Below are positions 7,332-17,732 of a DNA stretch of 36,226 nucleotides, one piece after another. Location: positions 1 through 36,226 of the forward strand of contig CANJMQ010000041.1 in assembly GCA_947475225.1 (NCBI GenBank), read 5' to 3'. The notes beneath the pieces are model-generated. The model ran no database searches. It saw only the letters and a program-made list of their open reading frames with translations, and was not told where the DNA came from. Position numbers and translations under genes: made by a program. Numbering within the stretch: the stretch's first letter is position 1; the number at the start of each line of letters is the position of its first letter. This DNA is from Bradyrhizobiaceae bacterium. Lineage in GTDB: Bacteria > Pseudomonadota > Alphaproteobacteria > Rhizobiales > Aestuariivirgaceae.

Positions 7332-7509
7332 GGTCCTCTCGTCAGGTCTGAGGTCAGTGTTGAGTACGTACCAAATTGGCGCGCAAACGCTAAGTACATA
7401 TTAACGATAGCCCGCAAGTTGTGAGCGATTGTCCGCTCTAAAGCAATTGAACTCGAATTAATACAACCGTAGATTTACTGAATCCAGACCCTTCTGACCA
7501 GATTTTTCC

Positions 7510-9951
7510 TCAGTCCTTGACCCGCAGATTCGCAGAATCATAAAGGGGTGAAACGTGGATTGCCGCCTTGACCACCTCCCTGGCCACGACAAGTTCATAC
7601 GTCGCGGCGGTGAGATAGGCCTCGTCAACGCCCGCCGTGTTCCGCACATAGCCATAGCCTATGGGCTTTCCGACCGTGTAACCATAGCCGCCACTCGTCA
7701 GGTAGCCCGCGAATTGGCCATTCCGCAGGATGGTCTCGCGACCTGCCAGCACCACGTCCTCTCGCTCGGTGGTGAAACCGGCCAACATCTTGGCAAGCGG
7801 CCCTGCAGCAAACGCCTCACAGGCCGCACGGCCGATGAAATCCTCGTTGGACCTCAGCTTCACCGCCCAGCCCAGCCCGGCATGGGACGGCGAATCATTC
7901 GGCGTAATATCCGCCCCCCAGGCGCGGTAGCCTTTCTCCAGACGGAGCGACTCGATGGCGCGGTAGCCTGCCGGGGCAATGCCGTGGTCACGGCCTGCTG
8001 CCATGATAGCGTGGAACACGTCGCCGATCGCCGCGATCGGCACATGCAGTTCCCAGCCCAGTTCACCCACATAGGTGACGCGCAGCGCCCGTACCGTTGC
8101 CCCCGCGATGGCGATGTCCCGCACCGCCCCAAATCGGAAAGCGGCGTTGCCCACATCCGCGTCCGTGACAGCGGCGAGAATCGCCCGCGAGTTTGGACCC
8201 ATCAGCGAAAGCGTGCCCCACTGCTCGGTGACGTCCACCAGCGTCGCGTCGAGGCCGGGCCGGAGGTGTTCCTTAATCCAGGCGAAGTCATGAGTGCGGA
8301 AGCCGGTACCGGTGACGATGTAGAAATGATCGTCGGCAAGCTGCGCAACCGTAAGGTCGCACTCGATCCCGCCCCGGCTGTTGAGCATCTGTGAATATGT
8401 GAGTCTGCCGGGCCCACGCACCACGCGGTTTGCGGCGATGAACGAAATGGCCTCCGCAGCGCCCCTGCCCTTCAGTTCGTATTTGGCGAAGGAGGACTGG
8501 TCGAACAGCCCCGCCCGCTCGCGCACGGCGCGGTGCTCCTCGCCAACCGTGGTGAACCAGTTCTGGCGGCCCATGGAGTAGACGTCCCGCGGCGCCTCGC
8601 CGCGCGGAGCAAACCAGTTGGGCCGCTCCCAGCCGAGTTTCGAGCCGAAGCACGCGTTGAGAGCCTTCAGCCGGCCATAAAGTGGCGAAACGATACGCGG
8701 ACGCCCGCTCTGATACTCCTCGTGCGGAAAGGCCACCGTGTAGTGCTTGCCATAGGCCTCCAAAGTACGCTCGCAGGTCCAGTCCCGATCCTTGTGGAGA
8801 TCTGAGAACCGTCGAATGTCGACCACCCACAAGTCCATTGGTGCTTCGCCCTTGGCGGCCCACTCAGCCAGCACCCAGCCCGCACCGCCTCCCGAGGCGA
8901 TGCCGAAGGCGTTGAAACCCGCCCCGACATAGAAGTTCTTCAGCTCAGGTGCCTGCCCGAGGATGAAGTTGCCGTCCGGTGTGAAGCTTTCCGGACCGTT
9001 GATCATCTTCTTGATCCCGGTCTTGGCAAGCGCGGGCACACGCGCCAGCGCTTCGCCCATGTGCTGCTCGAAGTGGTCCCAGTCGTCGTCAAAGAGTTGG
9101 AACTCGAAATCACCCGGCACATCGCCAGTGGTCCATGCAATGGGGTTGGGCTCATAGCCGCCGAACACGAGACCGCCCACCTCCTCCTTGAAGTAGGTGC
9201 GCCGGTCAGGGTCGCGGAGCGTCGCTGCATCCGGGCTGAGGCCCTCGACCTTTTCAGTGATGACGTACTGGTGCTTCACCGGTTGCAGCGGTACCAAGAC
9301 CCCCGCCATCGCGCCGATCTGCCGCGCCCACTGACCGCCGCAGTTAATGACCGTCTCGCAGGAGATTGTGCCCTGATTGGTGCGGACTGCCGTGATGCGG
9401 CCGTCCACAATGTCGAAGCCTTCGACGCGGCATCCTTCCACGATCCTGGCGCCATGCATGCGCGCCCCCTTAGCCAGCGACTGCGCGATGTCGGAGGGCG
9501 ATGCCTGTCCGTCGGTCGGCAGCCACGAGGCGCCGACGAGATCGGAGACGTCCATCAGCGGCCACATCTTCTTCACCTCTTCTGGCGAAACGAGGTGCAT
9601 CTCCATGCCGAAACTCTGCGCCGTTGTGGCAAGCCGCTTGTACTCCGTCCAGCGATCATGGTTGGTGGCAAGCCGCAGGCAGCCCGTCATCTTCCAGCCT
9701 GTGGCAAAACCTGTCTCGGCATCGAGTTTCTTGTAGAGGTCGACCGAGTACTTCAGCACCTGGGTAATGGACGCCGAAGAGCGCAACTGTCCGACCAGGC
9801 CTGCGGCATGCCAGGTGGAGCCGGAGGTCAGCTTGTTCTGCTCCAGCAAGACCACGTCGGCCTTGTGGTCGCGCGCCAGGTGATAGGCGGTGGAGCAGCC
9901 GATGATGCCGCCGCCGATCACCACATATTGCGCTTGCGAGGGTAAAGTCAT
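7510..9951 (-). CDS. Dimethylglycine/sarcosine dehydrogenase-like FAD enzyme with GcvT domain
   Basis: The 813-residue two-domain flavoprotein has an N-terminal DAO-type FAD domain (Rossmann motif VVIGGGIIGCSTAYHL, residues 10-25). Its SGSTWHAAGL segment at 43-52 contains His48, the position where dimethylglycine and sarcosine dehydrogenases bind FAD covalently. Residues about 430-810 form a GcvT/aminomethyltransferase-like folate-binding domain. Known relatives oxidatively N-demethylate dimethylglycine or sarcosine and pass the one-carbon unit to tetrahydrofolate. The substrate cannot be read from sequence; other N-methylated amino acids are possible. The gene is transcribed alone and leftward, and is divergent from the catabolic operon at 10128, with which it shares a 176-base promoter region. 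Confidence 0.88.
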   Translation of the reverse strand: MTLPSQAQYVVIGGGIIGCSTAYHLARDHKADVVLLEQNKLTSGSTWHAAGLVGQLRSSASITQVLKYSVDLYKKLDAETGFATGWKMTGCLRLATNHDRWTEYKRLATTAQSFGMEMHLVSPEEVKKMWPLMDVSDLVGASWLPTDGQASPSDIAQSLAKGARMHGARIVEGCRVEGFDIVDGRITAVRTNQGTISCETVINCGGQWARQIGAMAGVLVPLQPVKHQYVITEKVEGLSPDAATLRDPDRRTYFKEEVGGLVFGGYEPNPIAWTTGDVPGDFEFQLFDDDWDHFEQHMGEALARVPALAKTGIKKMINGPESFTPDGNFILGQAPELKNFYVGAGFNAFGIASGGGAGWVLAEWAAKGEAPMDLWVVDIRRFSDLHKDRDWTCERTLEAYGKHYTVAFPHEEYQSGRPRIVSPLYGRLKALNACFGSKLGWERPNWFAPRGEAPRDVYSMGRQNWFTTVGEEHRAVRERAGLFDQSSFAKYELKGRGAAEAISFIAANRVVRGPGRLTYSQMLNSRGGIECDLTVAQLADDHFYIVTGTGFRTHDFAWIKEHLRPGLDATLVDVTEQWGTLSLMGPNSRAILAAVTDADVGNAAFRFGAVRDIAIAGATVRALRVTYVGELGWELHVPIAAIGDVFHAIMAAGRDHGIAPAGYRAIESLRLEKGYRAWGADITPNDSPSHAGLGWAVKLRSNEDFIGRAACEAFAAGPLAKMLAGFTTEREDVVLAGRETILRNGQFAGYLTSGGYGYTVGKPIGYGYVRNTAGVDEAYLTAATYELVVAREVVKAAIHVSPLYDSANLRVKD

Positions 9952-10069
9952 GATGAGTCCGAGTTGATGACGCTGACATGATTTCAGAAGTCGGCCGCCT
10001 TTTCATCCCAAATCATGCCCCCTCATGCCGCCATGCCCTATCCGCAGCCATGCCGTGACCTGCAAGCCC

Positions 10070-10099
10070 TTGTTGGAGGCTTCGGTCTCCGCCTATCCT
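10070..10099 (+). promoter_or_regulatory. Possible promoter of the DenD-Ldh-EamA-HD operon
   Basis: TTGTTG (10070-10075) and TATCCT (10094-10099) are separated by 18 bases and end 28 bases before the DenD-like ATG. The match is moderate. The ribosome binding site GGAGGA follows. Confidence 0.4.
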
Positions 10100-10127
10100 C
10101 TGCGGCTCAAATGGGGGAGGATTCTCA

Positions 10128-11108
10128 ATGAACATTCTGGTCATCGGCGGCGGCGGCATGGTCGGCGTCAAGCTGATCAACCGTCTGGCCAAGGACGGCA
10201 AGCTGGGCGATGCCGCGATTTCGAAGATTATCCGCCAGGATGTCGTACTTGCGCCGCCTCCCCCCGCCTCATCATTCCCCATTGAAACGCTGATCGGCGA
10301 CCTCTCGACACCCGGCGAGGCCGAGAAGTTAGTTGCGCTCAAGCCCGACGTCATCTTCCATCTGGCTGCCATCGTGTCGGGCGAGGCCGAGGCGGACTTC
10401 GAAAAAGGATACCGCATCAACCTCGATGGCACACGCTATCTTTTCGAGGCGATCCGCAAGGCGGGTGGCGGCTACAAGCCCAAGGTGATCTTCACCTCCT
10501 CCATCGCGGTGTTCGGGGCACCATTCCCGGAAGCCATTCCGGATGAGTTCTTCAATACGCCGCTCACCAGCTATGGCACGCAGAAGACAATCTGCGAGCT
10601 GCTGCTGGCGGATTATTCGCGGCGCGGCTTCTTCGATGGCGTCGGGCTGCGGTTCCCGACGGTTTGCGTGCGCCCGGGCAAGCCCAACCTCGCGGCCTCG
10701 GGCTTCTTCTCCAACATCATCCGCGAGCCACTGGCCGGGCAGGAAGCTGTCCTGCCGGTGCCCGAAGACGTGCGACACTGGCACGCCTCCCCACGCGCCG
10801 CGATCGGGTTCCTCATCCACGCTGCGACGATGGACACCGCGGCACTGGGCACCCGGCGCAACGTCACGCTTCCCGGCGTGTCCTGCACGGTGGGCGAACA
10901 GATCGAAGCGCTCCGCAAGGTTGCTGGCGACAAGGTGGTCGCGCGCATCAAGCGGGAGCCCAATGAAACGATCATGAAGATCGTTGCCGGCTGGCCACGG
11001 AATTTCGAGGCCAGGCGTGGCCGCGAGCTGGGTTTCAAGGCCGAAAAGAGCTTCGAGGACATCATCCGGGTCCACATCGAGGATGAGCTCGGCGGCAAGA
11101 TCGCCTGA
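10128..11108 (+). CDS. denD: NAD-dependent epimerase/dehydratase family, D-erythronate dehydrogenase (DenD)-like
   Basis: The 326-residue extended short-chain dehydrogenase has a Rossmann motif at residues 5-13 (VIGGGGMVG), Ser124/Ser125 (IFTSSIAVFG) and the catalytic Y149-x3-K153 (SYGTQK). The overall sequence fits the DenD group, in which the enzyme oxidises D-erythronate to 2-keto-erythronate at the head of a four-carbon sugar-acid pathway. The usual partners OtnI, OtnK and OtnC are not in this window, so another sugar acid is equally possible. ATG 10128 has GGAGGA six bases upstream. Its stop overlaps the next start (TGATG), so it is translationally coupled to the Ldh-family gene. Confidence 0.8.
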   Translation: MNILVIGGGGMVGVKLINRLAKDGKLGDAAISKIIRQDVVLAPPPPASSFPIETLIGDLSTPGEAEKLVALKPDVIFHLAAIVSGEAEADFEKGYRINLDGTRYLFEAIRKAGGGYKPKVIFTSSIAVFGAPFPEAIPDEFFNTPLTSYGTQKTICELLLADYSRRGFFDGVGLRFPTVCVRPGKPNLAASGFFSNIIREPLAGQEAVLPVPEDVRHWHASPRAAIGFLIHAATMDTAALGTRRNVTLPGVSCTVGEQIEALRKVAGDKVVARIKREPNETIMKIVAGWPRNFEARRGRELGFKAEKSFEDIIRVHIEDELGGKIA

Positions 11109-12133
11109 TGCCGCGAACCGCCACTGTCGAGGCTCTCGCGCCATTCTCGCTTGCCGTGCTGAGGGCGGCCGGTGCCGACCAGCCCTCGGCGGAGGCCGCC
11201 ACATGGGCGATGCTGCATGCGTCAATACACGGCGTCGACAGTCACGGCATCCGGCTACTGCCATGGTATGCCGACTGCCTCCGGAATGGCATTGCCAAGG
11301 GCCACCCGAACGTTGAGGTCAGCCATCCGCGCCGCGCCGTGGCGCTGGTCGATGCCGACGGCGGCCTCGGCCATATTGCCATGTACCGCGCCATGGACGA
11401 GGCCTGCGCCATCGCGCGCGACTGCGGGATCGGAATGGCGAGCGTCATCAACTCCACCCATTTCGGCGCGGCCGGGGCCTATACGCTTGCTGCGGCGGAT
11501 GCGGGCTTCATCGGCTTCGCATGCTGCAATTCCGGCGCCTTCGTGGTGCCGCACGGCGGCTCTAAACCCATCCACGGCACAAGTCCGATCTCCCTCTCGG
11601 CCCCCAACCCGCGCGGTGACCCCTTCCTCCTCGACATGGCGACAAGCTCCATACCGTGGAACAAAGTTCTGAGATATCGGACAGAACATATTGAATTACC
11701 TGAGGGAATAGCGGTCGACGCCAGTGGCGCCTTCGTTACCGACCCGAACCATGCCATGGCTCTGGCCCCGGTCGGCGGGCCGGATTTCGGCTACAAGGGT
11801 GCAGCACTGGCCGGTCTGACCGAAGTACTGGGCGGCCTGCTCACCGGCATGCGGCTCTCGTCCGATCAGGACGGACTGGCGCTGGGCGACACCAAGGTCG
11901 GCCATTTCGTGATGGCCATCGACCCCACCCTCTACATGACGCTCGAGACCTTCGGGCTGGGCGTCCAGACCTACATCGACCGCTTCAAGACCCAACCCGG
12001 AACCTACGCGGCGGGCGGCCCCGAGTGGGAGCGCCGCCGCAAGCGTGAAGCGGAGGGCATACCGCTGCCGGACGGCCTCCATGCGGAGCTGACCGAGGCA
12101 GCGACCAAGGCAGGCGTTGCCGTGGATTTCTGA
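11108..12133 (+). CDS. Malate/L-lactate dehydrogenase family (Ldh/YiaK-type) oxidoreductase
   Basis: The 341-residue protein belongs to the family that includes YlbC, YiaK, ureidoglycolate dehydrogenase and delta1-piperideine-2-carboxylate reductase. These reduce 2-keto acids or imines with NAD(P)H. Family motifs are present: VDSHGIRLLPWY near residue 43, INSTHFGAAGAYT near 113 with the catalytic-type His, PHGGSKPIHGTSPISLSAP near 147, and FGYKGAALAGL near 227. It overlaps both neighbours by a single base. An AT-rich patch at about 11655-11715 differs from the rest of the gene but keeps the frame. The substrate is probably related to the product of the DenD-like dehydrogenase; this is inference. 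Confidence 0.87.
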   Translation: MPRTATVEALAPFSLAVLRAAGADQPSAEAATWAMLHASIHGVDSHGIRLLPWYADCLRNGIAKGHPNVEVSHPRRAVALVDADGGLGHIAMYRAMDEACAIARDCGIGMASVINSTHFGAAGAYTLAAADAGFIGFACCNSGAFVVPHGGSKPIHGTSPISLSAPNPRGDPFLLDMATSSIPWNKVLRYRTEHIELPEGIAVDASGAFVTDPNHAMALAPVGGPDFGYKGAALAGLTEVLGGLLTGMRLSSDQDGLALGDTKVGHFVMAIDPTLYMTLETFGLGVQTYIDRFKTQPGTYAAGGPEWERRRKREAEGIPLPDGLHAELTEAATKAGVAVDF

Positions 12134-13002
12134 TGGTGCCCGACCTCAAGGAGAACCGGACGCGCGGCATCCTTTGGATGCTGGCCACCATGTTCTGCTT
12201 CATCGCGCTCGACACGATGATGAAGTACCTGATGGAGAGCTATTCGCTCGTCCAGGTGACATGGGCGCGGTTCTTCTTCGCGACCGTGGTCGCAATCGTT
12301 GCTTGCGGACCACGCATCAGGACGATGTCCGTCAGTAGGCACCCCAAGCAGCAACTTCTCCGCTCGGTCTTCCTGATGTCGACCACAGGCATGTTCAATG
12401 CCGGAATCCGCACGGTGCCGCTGGCCACGGCAACCACCATCATGTTCCTCAACCCGGTTCTGGTCACCGTGCTCGCCATCCCGCTGCTGGGCGAGAAGGT
12501 GGGGCTGCAGCGCTGGATCGGCGTGTTCCTCGGCTTCCTCGGCGCGGTGATCGTCGTCAGGCCATGGCAGGAGGGAACGGGGGGCTATGGCTACGGCGTG
12601 ATCTTCCTGCTGGTCGCCGCCGTGCTCAACGCAAATTACCAGATCCTGACGCGGCGCGTGCGCGGCGATGACCCGCTCACGTCGCTCCTTTATACCGCCA
12701 CGGCCGGTGCCGTGGTCACGAGCTGCCTCGTGCCCTGGTTCTGGCAATGGCCGAAGCCCATCGACTGGCTCCTCCTGATGGGCACGGGTTTGGCAGGCGG
12801 TCTCGGCCACCTGTTCCTCATCCGCGCCTTCCGTTCGGCGCCCGCCTCCGTCGTGGCACCCTTCTCGTACTCGTCCCTCATCTGGGCGACGATTTTTGGC
12901 TTCGTCATCTGGGGCGACTGGCCAGACCTGTGGACCTGGGCGGGCGCTGCGCTTATCATCGGTTCCGGGCTCTACATCTTTTCAAGGGAACGACGGGCAT
13001 GA
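12133..13002 (+). CDS. EamA/DMT-superfamily transporter
   Basis: The 289-residue inner-membrane transporter has ten hydrophobic helices arranged as two EamA repeats (about 10-140 and 150-285). Typical markers are the first-helix FIALDTMMKYL, PLATATTIMFLNPVLVTVLA around helix 4, and the second-repeat SAPASVVAPFSYSSLIWA. DMT proteins export or import metabolites such as amino acids and sugar phosphates. Specificity cannot be predicted. It overlaps Ldh by one base and the HD-domain gene by four (ATGA), so it is an integral part of the catabolic operon and may move the substrate or a product. Confidence 0.88.
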   Translation: MVPDLKENRTRGILWMLATMFCFIALDTMMKYLMESYSLVQVTWARFFFATVVAIVACGPRIRTMSVSRHPKQQLLRSVFLMSTTGMFNAGIRTVPLATATTIMFLNPVLVTVLAIPLLGEKVGLQRWIGVFLGFLGAVIVVRPWQEGTGGYGYGVIFLLVAAVLNANYQILTRRVRGDDPLTSLLYTATAGAVVTSCLVPWFWQWPKPIDWLLLMGTGLAGGLGHLFLIRAFRSAPASVVAPFSYSSLIWATIFGFVIWGDWPDLWTWAGAALIIGSGLYIFSRERRA

Positions 13003-13613
13003 AGACGGTCGATTTCACGGCAATGAAAGACGGTACCAAGGAGGATTACCTGTTCCTCAAACCGCTTGAGGATGAGCACATCAAGGGCACCGCCGAACGC
13101 GTGCTGCGCGAACTGCGCCTGCAGGCGGAGGAGACGCTGCCCGGCTACAAGATTTCCCGCCTCGCCCACGGCCTGCAGTCCGCCACCCGCGCCTACCGGG
13201 AGGGTGCCGACATCGACTGGGTGGTGGGCACCCTCCTCCACGACATTGGCGACGGGCTGGCGCCACAGAACCACGACAAGTTCGCGGCCGAGATCCTCCG
13301 CCCCTACATGCGCGAGGAGGTGGTCTGGACGGTGGAGCACCATGCCACGTTCCAGATGTATTATTACGCCCACCACTATGGCTGGAACCAGCACGAGCGT
13401 GAGAAGTATCGCGCCTCGCCCTATTACCAGTCCTGCATCGATTTCTGCGAGCGCTGGGACCAGTCTTCCTTCGACCCCGCCTACCCGACGGAAACGCTCG
13501 ACTTCTTTGTGCCTATGGTGGCGGAGGTTTTCGCGCGAAAGGCCCATGATCCGGCCGTCCAGCAGAAGGGCGTGGTCACGGGCATGCCCCCGATCGCGGC
13601 CGCCGCTGAATAA
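12999..13613 (+). CDS. HD-domain protein, possible diiron oxygenase (PhnZ/MIOX-like)
   Basis: The 204-residue protein starts at ATG 12999, overlapping the transporter stop by four bases. The frame is open further upstream inside that gene, but this start has a GGGAA site and gives a natural N-terminus. HD-superfamily ligands are visible: His57 (RLAHGLQ), His81-Asp82 (LLHDIGD), His92, His114/His115 (VEHHATF) and Asp154 (ERWDQSS). The 24-residue spacing from first His to HD equals that in the diiron oxygenase PhnZ. Its neighbours are oxidoreductases, not nucleotide enzymes, so an oxygenase is favoured over a phosphohydrolase by inference. Its Tyr50 precedes the first ligand, but the PhnZ-type Glu and second active-site His are not matched, so a new substrate is likely. 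Confidence 0.78.
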   Translation: MKTVDFTAMKDGTKEDYLFLKPLEDEHIKGTAERVLRELRLQAEETLPGYKISRLAHGLQSATRAYREGADIDWVVGTLLHDIGDGLAPQNHDKFAAEILRPYMREEVVWTVEHHATFQMYYYAHHYGWNQHEREKYRASPYYQSCIDFCERWDQSSFDPAYPTETLDFFVPMVAEVFARKAHDPAVQQKGVVTGMPPIAAAAE

Positions 13614-13689
13614 CACCAAACGTCGTAAGCCGACCTGAAATGCCGCGTCATGGCTGGCAGCCTCACGATGGCCCTGCCATGGTGTCGGC

Positions 13690-14616
13690 ATGGGTCAACT
13701 CCCAGCCATACTCAATCGCAACCTGATTGGCGTCCTGTCGCTCTGCGCGGGTGTCTTCGTGTTTTCGATGCAGGACGCCATCCTGAAGGGACTGAGCGGC
13801 AGCCATGCCGTCACGCTCGCCATCGTGTTGCGCTCCATCGTCGGCCTGCCAATCCTGTTGTCCATGGTGTGGTACGAGAAGGGCCCGTCCGCACTCCGGA
13901 CCAGCAACTGGAAGCTGCTGGTGGCGCGTGGCCTCATTCTGCTCACGTCCTACACCACCTACTACATGGCCTTTCCAGTCCTGCCGCTGGCAGAGGCCGT
14001 GGCATTGTTCTTCACGGCGCCAATCTTCGTCACCATCCTCGCTGCCCTGTTCCTGCACGAAAAGGTAACGCCGAAGGCGTGGGGGGCGGTCATCGCCGGG
14101 TTCATCGGGGTGCTGATCATTCTTCGCCCGGGCACAGGGCTGTTTGAGCCCGCAGCGCTGCTGAGCCTTCTCAGTGCCGCCGCCTATGCGCTCTCCATGG
14201 TGCTGGCGCGCCGCTACAGCGCCACTGAACCGACCACCGTCATGGCCTTCTACGTGAACGGCGTCTACATGCTGGCTGCCGCAGGCGTCGCCCTTGTCTT
14301 CCACCTGCTGGACATCACGCATGCTGCGCACCCCAGTCTCGAATTCCTCGTGCGACCGTGGGACATGCCGAGTGTGCGCGACCTCGTCGTGTTGGGACTG
14401 TGCGGCGTGATCGCGGCGCTTGGCATGATACTGCTCACCCATGCCTACCGCATGACTCGCGCCAACCTCGTGACCGTGTTCGAATACACAGGCATGCTGT
14501 GGGTGCCGCTGTGGGGTTTTCTGTTCTTCCAGGAGATCCCGAAATGGACCACGGTGATCGGGACGGTGATCATCGTCGCGGCAGGCATCTTCGCGGTCAG
14601 GAGCGCGAAGGCCTGA
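13690..14616 (+). CDS. Second EamA/DMT-superfamily transporter
   Basis: This 308-residue protein has ten predicted helices in two EamA repeats (about 12-145 and 155-305). Landmarks are VFVFSMQDAILKGLSG at the start, the conserved PLAEAVALFFTAPIFVTILA segment and ANLVTVFEYTGMLWVPLWGF in the second repeat. It lies 76 bases after the HD gene and is probably in the same transcript. It is not a close copy of the transporter at 12133, so it is unlikely to be a recent duplication and may carry a different substrate or a different direction of transport. It converges on the unknown gene at 14620 with only three bases between the stops. Confidence 0.87.
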   Translation: MGQLPAILNRNLIGVLSLCAGVFVFSMQDAILKGLSGSHAVTLAIVLRSIVGLPILLSMVWYEKGPSALRTSNWKLLVARGLILLTSYTTYYMAFPVLPLAEAVALFFTAPIFVTILAALFLHEKVTPKAWGAVIAGFIGVLIILRPGTGLFEPAALLSLLSAAAYALSMVLARRYSATEPTTVMAFYVNGVYMLAAAGVALVFHLLDITHAAHPSLEFLVRPWDMPSVRDLVVLGLCGVIAALGMILLTHAYRMTRANLVTVFEYTGMLWVPLWGFLFFQEIPKWTTVIGTVIIVAAGIFAVRSAKA

Positions 14617-14619
14617 TCC

Positions 14620-16717
<2,098 letters not shown>

Positions 16718-16757
16718 TCAGGGCGTTCAATCCTATCGCGGACGGGGATAGAAAGAA

Positions 16758-16880
16758 CCCTCATCCGGCCTGTCGGCCACCTTCTCCCATTGCTGCCCTA
16801 CGGGAGAAGCGACGCTATCATCTCAAGTCCCTTGTCCCGCCCGAAGGATGGGAGAAGGTGCCCGACAGGGCGGATGAAGG
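16758..16880. repeat. RIME-like intergenic mosaic repeat
   Basis: The element is bounded by imperfect inverted arms. The left arm reads CCTCATCCGGCCTGTCGGCC and continues ACCTTCTCCC; the right arm reads GGGAGAAGGTGCCCGACAGG and continues GCGGATGAAGG. The left arm contains an internal GGCCTGTCGGCC palindrome, and a further CCCTACGGGAGAAGC segment lies inside. Such CCTCATCCG...CTTCTCCC palindromes are the hallmark of rhizobial intergenic mosaic elements (RIME), which are dispersed in many copies in Rhizobiales. It lies between kdsA and eno and could form a large hairpin in read-through RNA. No coding sequence is present from 16553 to 16901. Confidence 0.75.
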
Positions 16881-16901
16881 CTCTTGCCGAAAGTTCGTTG
16901 G

Positions 16902-17732
16902 TCAGACAGCCTTCGCCACCGTGTCCAGCGCCATCAGCGTCCCCAGCAAGCCCTCAAGCTCGTTCAGCGGAACCATGTTCGGCCCGTCGGAGGGGGCATT
17001 GTCGGGGTCTTCATGGGTCTCGATGAAGACGCCCGCCACGCCAACCGCCACGGCGGCGCGCGCCAGCACCGGCACCATGCGCCGGTCACCGCCAGAGGAC
17101 GCACCTTGGCCGCCCGGTTGCTGAACCGAATGCGTGGCATCGAAGATCACCGGCGCGCCCATCTCTTCCATGATCGGAAGCGCCCGCATGTCGGACACCA
17201 GCGTGTTGTAGCCGAAGGACGCACCGCGCTCGGTCAGCATCACATTGGGATTGCCGCTCTCGACGATCTTGGCCAGCACATTCTTCATGTCCCAGGGGGC
17301 CATGAACTGGCCCTTCTTGACGTTGACGATGCGCCCGGTCTTGGCAGCGGCAATCAGCAGGTCGGTCTGGCGGCAGAGGAAGGCCGGGATCTGCAGAACA
17401 TCGACGACTGTCGCCAATTCGGCGCACTGGCCGTTCTCATGAACGTCGGTGAGAACCGGCAACCCGAGTTCCTTGCGGATGTCAGCGAAGACGGCCAGCG
17501 ACTTATCCAGGCCCATCCCACGCTTGCCCGTGAGGCTCGTCCGGTTCGCCTTGTCGAAGCTCGACTTGTAGACAAGGCCGATGCCAAGCCGCCCGCAGAT
17601 CTCCTTCAGCCTTCCCGCCATCATGAAGGCATGATCCCGGCTCTCCATTTGGCAGGGTCCGGCGATGAGTGACAGGGGCAAAGCATTGCCAAACTTTACG
17701 TTGGCGGCGGAGACGATCGCATTGGGTTTCAT
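16902..17732 (-). CDS. kdsA: 3-deoxy-8-phosphooctulonate synthase
   Basis: The 276-residue cytoplasmic enzyme condenses phosphoenolpyruvate with arabinose 5-phosphate to KDO 8-phosphate, the first step of KDO synthesis for lipopolysaccharide. The TIM-barrel motifs are present: [11 protein letters not shown] near residue 21, [12 protein letters not shown] near 54, [10 protein letters not shown] near 94, [12 protein letters not shown] near 114, [13 protein letters not shown] near 137, and [12 protein letters not shown] with the GGDRR segment near 197-217. [18 protein letters not shown] near the C-terminus holds a conserved metal/substrate site. Its ATG overlaps the stop of the thioesterase gene by four bases (ATGA). 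Length is typical. Confidence 0.97.
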   Translation of the reverse strand: MKPNAIVSAANVKFGNALPLSLIAGPCQMESRDHAFMMAGRLKEICGRLGIGLVYKSSFDKANRTSLTGKRGMGLDKSLAVFADIRKELGLPVLTDVHENGQCAELATVVDVLQIPAFLCRQTDLLIAAAKTGRIVNVKKGQFMAPWDMKNVLAKIVESGNPNVMLTERGASFGYNTLVSDMRALPIMEEMGAPVIFDATHSVQQPGGQGASSGGDRRMVPVLARAAVAVGVAGVFIETHEDPDNAPSDGPNMVPLNELEGLLGTLMALDTVAKAV

